Below, in pieces: positions 4,958 to 5,999 of a DNA stretch of 5,999 nt. Positions within the stretch are counted from its first letter, which is position 1, and every line of letters starts with the position of its first letter. The translations under genes and the position numbers were made by a program. The DNA is taken from the NCBI GenBank assembly GCA_030619095.1, contig JAUXCB010000103.1, forward strand, positions 1 through 5,999, written 5' to 3'. The notes beneath the pieces were generated by a model. It ran no database searches. It saw only the letters and a list, made by a program, of their open reading frames with translations, and was not told where the DNA came from. The stretch is from Verrucomicrobiota bacterium. GTDB lineage: Bacteria > Verrucomicrobiota > Kiritimatiellia > Kiritimatiellales > Tichowtungiaceae.

Positions 4958-5803
4958 TCATTCGCAACGTGCTCTAACGAGCTTCGTTCCGTTGTTTTCG
5001 AAGGTAATGAGACGCTTTTTGTAGAGACCGCCGATGGCGCGTTTGTAGGCCTTTTTGCTGACGCCAAACAGCTTGTAGATTTCTTCGGGCGGACTCTTGT
5101 CGGTGACGGGCATGAAGCCGCCCTGCTCTTCGAGATGTTTGATGATGACATCAGCGAGCGATGAAAACCGGTTGGCATCCACCTTCTGAAGAGTCAGATC
5201 AACTTTACCGTCGGGCCGAACCTGCTTGATGTAGCCGTCAACCTTCTGTCCTTGTTCCAGAGGTTGGAAAACTTCGTTGTGGAAAATCATGCCCCAGTGC
5301 GTTCCGTTGATGATGGCTTTGTAGCCCAGGTCGGTTTTGGCGGCGATCTGCAGATCAACTTTGTCGCCGTCTTTACCCTGCGCAGGGGTTCGGTCGAGAT
5401 ATTTGTCGAGCTTGGAGGAGGCGGCAATGCGGCCGCTGATTTTGTCGAAATAGACGCGTACGAAGTACGACTGCCCCTCGCGCATCTCCACGTTCTGTTC
5501 CCGGAACGGGACAAAGAGATCTTTCGGGAGGCCCCAGTTTAGGAATGCACCGATATGTGTGACGGAAACCACGCGCAGGCTGGCGAATTCATCAACCATT
5601 GCAACCGGCTTGAGCGTGGTGGCTGTGAGACGGTCTTCGGAATCGAGCATCAAAAACACTTCAAGGACATCGCCGGCTTTCCACTCGTTCGGGATATAGC
5701 GGTTGGGCATCAGAATTTCACCCAGGTCACCCCCATCGAGGATCAATCCGTGATGACAGGCCCGCACCACCGGCAGTCCGTTCATTTTTCCGATTTCAGC
5801 CAT
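4958..5803 (-). CDS. cvfB: CvfB/YitL-like S1-domain RNA-binding protein
   Basis: This 281-residue protein has the CvfB (YitL) length and layout: S1-type beta-barrel RNA-binding domains followed by a C-terminal winged helix. The first barrel is at about 1-64 (GLILDGGDLGEILMPNRYIP). The second, about 72-136, contains VVSVTHIGAFLNWGLPKDLF and RIAASSKLDKYL. The third, about 146-208, has YKAIINGTHWGMIFHNEVFQ, then GYIKQVRPDGKVDLTLQK. The winged helix, about 210-281, has KLFGVSKKAYKRAIGGLYKK followed by a beta hairpin. In Gram-positive bacteria CvfB binds RNA and affects expression of virulence genes; in other phyla the role is not established. The start ATG 5803 has only a weak purine-rich site (GAAAGAA) upstream, but the homology begins there. 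It lies upstream of rnhA on the same strand, and both proteins act on RNA. Confidence 0.9.
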   Translation of the reverse strand: MAEIGKMNGLPVVRACHHGLILDGGDLGEILMPNRYIPNEWKAGDVLEVFLMLDSEDRLTATTLKPVAMVDEFASLRVVSVTHIGAFLNWGLPKDLFVPFREQNVEMREGQSYFVRVYFDKISGRIAASSKLDKYLDRTPAQGKDGDKVDLQIAAKTDLGYKAIINGTHWGMIFHNEVFQPLEQGQKVDGYIKQVRPDGKVDLTLQKVDANRFSSLADVIIKHLEEQGGFMPVTDKSPPEEIYKLFGVSKKAYKRAIGGLYKKRLITFENNGTKLVRARCE

Positions 5804-5975
5804 AGCATTCTTTCGTAATAAAATTCATATGCCGATCTACCCTGCCCCATCGCCCAACCGCCGCAAACTTTCAGGCAGTTCCTTGAAGTTCTCTTTGCTT
5901 GAGACGTTTCGTCCGCTCTTCTTTTCCAACACATCAGTTTTTGCTGCCCGCCGCTGGTATCAAAGGGCAATGCAA
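5804..5975. other. intergenic region upstream of the CvfB-like gene, no confident gene
   Basis: I see no RNA gene and no strong promoter in this stretch. An AT-rich patch at 5810-5830 could include a -10 element for the minus-strand gene, but no matching -35 stands out. A 40-codon minus-strand frame (5959-5837) has coding-like composition without a good start, and may be a gene remnant. The 62-residue minus-strand frame at 5970-5782 overlaps the CvfB-like start and is not convincing. Confidence 0.4.
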
Positions 5976-5999
5976 GGGGGGGGGCAATTTGCCCCCCCC
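5976..5999. repeat. G9/C8 inverted homopolymer hairpin at the window edge
   Basis: Nine G (5976-5984), CAATTTG, and eight C (5992-5999) form a 9-bp GC stem (5977-5985 with 5991-5999) around an AATTT loop. The C run reaches the last base, so the true end of the element is not visible. It could be a strong terminator-like stem, a slippage-prone tract, or a sequence artefact at a contig end. Confidence 0.6.

Noticed and set aside
4785..4967. A 60-codon minus-strand frame through the repeat between the CvfB-like gene and rnhA
   Set aside because: It mostly translates the 41-bp tandem repeat, overlaps the ends of both neighbours and has no Shine-Dalgarno.
5782..5970. A 62-codon minus-strand frame overlapping the CvfB-like start
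   Set aside because: It overlaps the start of a well-supported gene in another frame, has unusual Cys/Trp-rich composition and no ribosome binding site.

Overview
The window looks like a piece of ordinary chromosome from a moderately GC-rich bacterium, most likely of the PVC group (Kiritimatiellota, Lentisphaerota or Verrucomicrobiota). The main pointer is the secreted protein at 3543-4211, which resembles the TIGR04073 exosortase-associated family I know from that group. The intergenic regions, several of which carry palindromic repeats, fit a large repeat-bearing genome. The taxonomy is an inference; there is no rRNA or other marker here.

Layout, left to right. (1) 1-598, plus strand: the last 25 codons of an unseen gene, then a GspB-like single-pass membrane protein, probably an accessory pair of the type II secretion or type IV pilus kind. 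(2) 656-3270, minus strand: a two-gene unit, hom (homoserine dehydrogenase) followed after 20 nt by an aspartate kinase with two ACT domains. Together these are steps 1 and 3 of the aspartate pathway to lysine, methionine and threonine. (3) 3271-3542: a divergent regulatory region with a promoter-like signal, two dyads, and a short tandem 7-mer array with a hairpin right in front of hom. (4) 3543-4211, plus strand: an exported protein made of two copies of a TIGR04073-like domain. (5) 4212-4278: a convergent gap filled mostly by a CGCAGAG-type palindromic repeat. (6) 4279-5803, minus strand: a CvfB/YitL-like S1-domain RNA-binding protein, then rnhA (ribonuclease HI). The gap between them holds a 144-bp nested palindrome whose central hairpin has been tandemly expanded with a 41-bp period. 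(7) 5804-5999: no confident gene; a possible coding remnant and a G9/C8 hairpin at the window edge.

The genes are mostly housekeeping: amino-acid synthesis, RNA metabolism and envelope or secretion. I found no defence system, CRISPR array, tRNA, rRNA or intact insertion sequence. The points worth a second look are the palindromic repeats, two of which lie directly against start codons (hom and rnhA) and may set translation or transcription there, and the doubled domain in the secreted protein.
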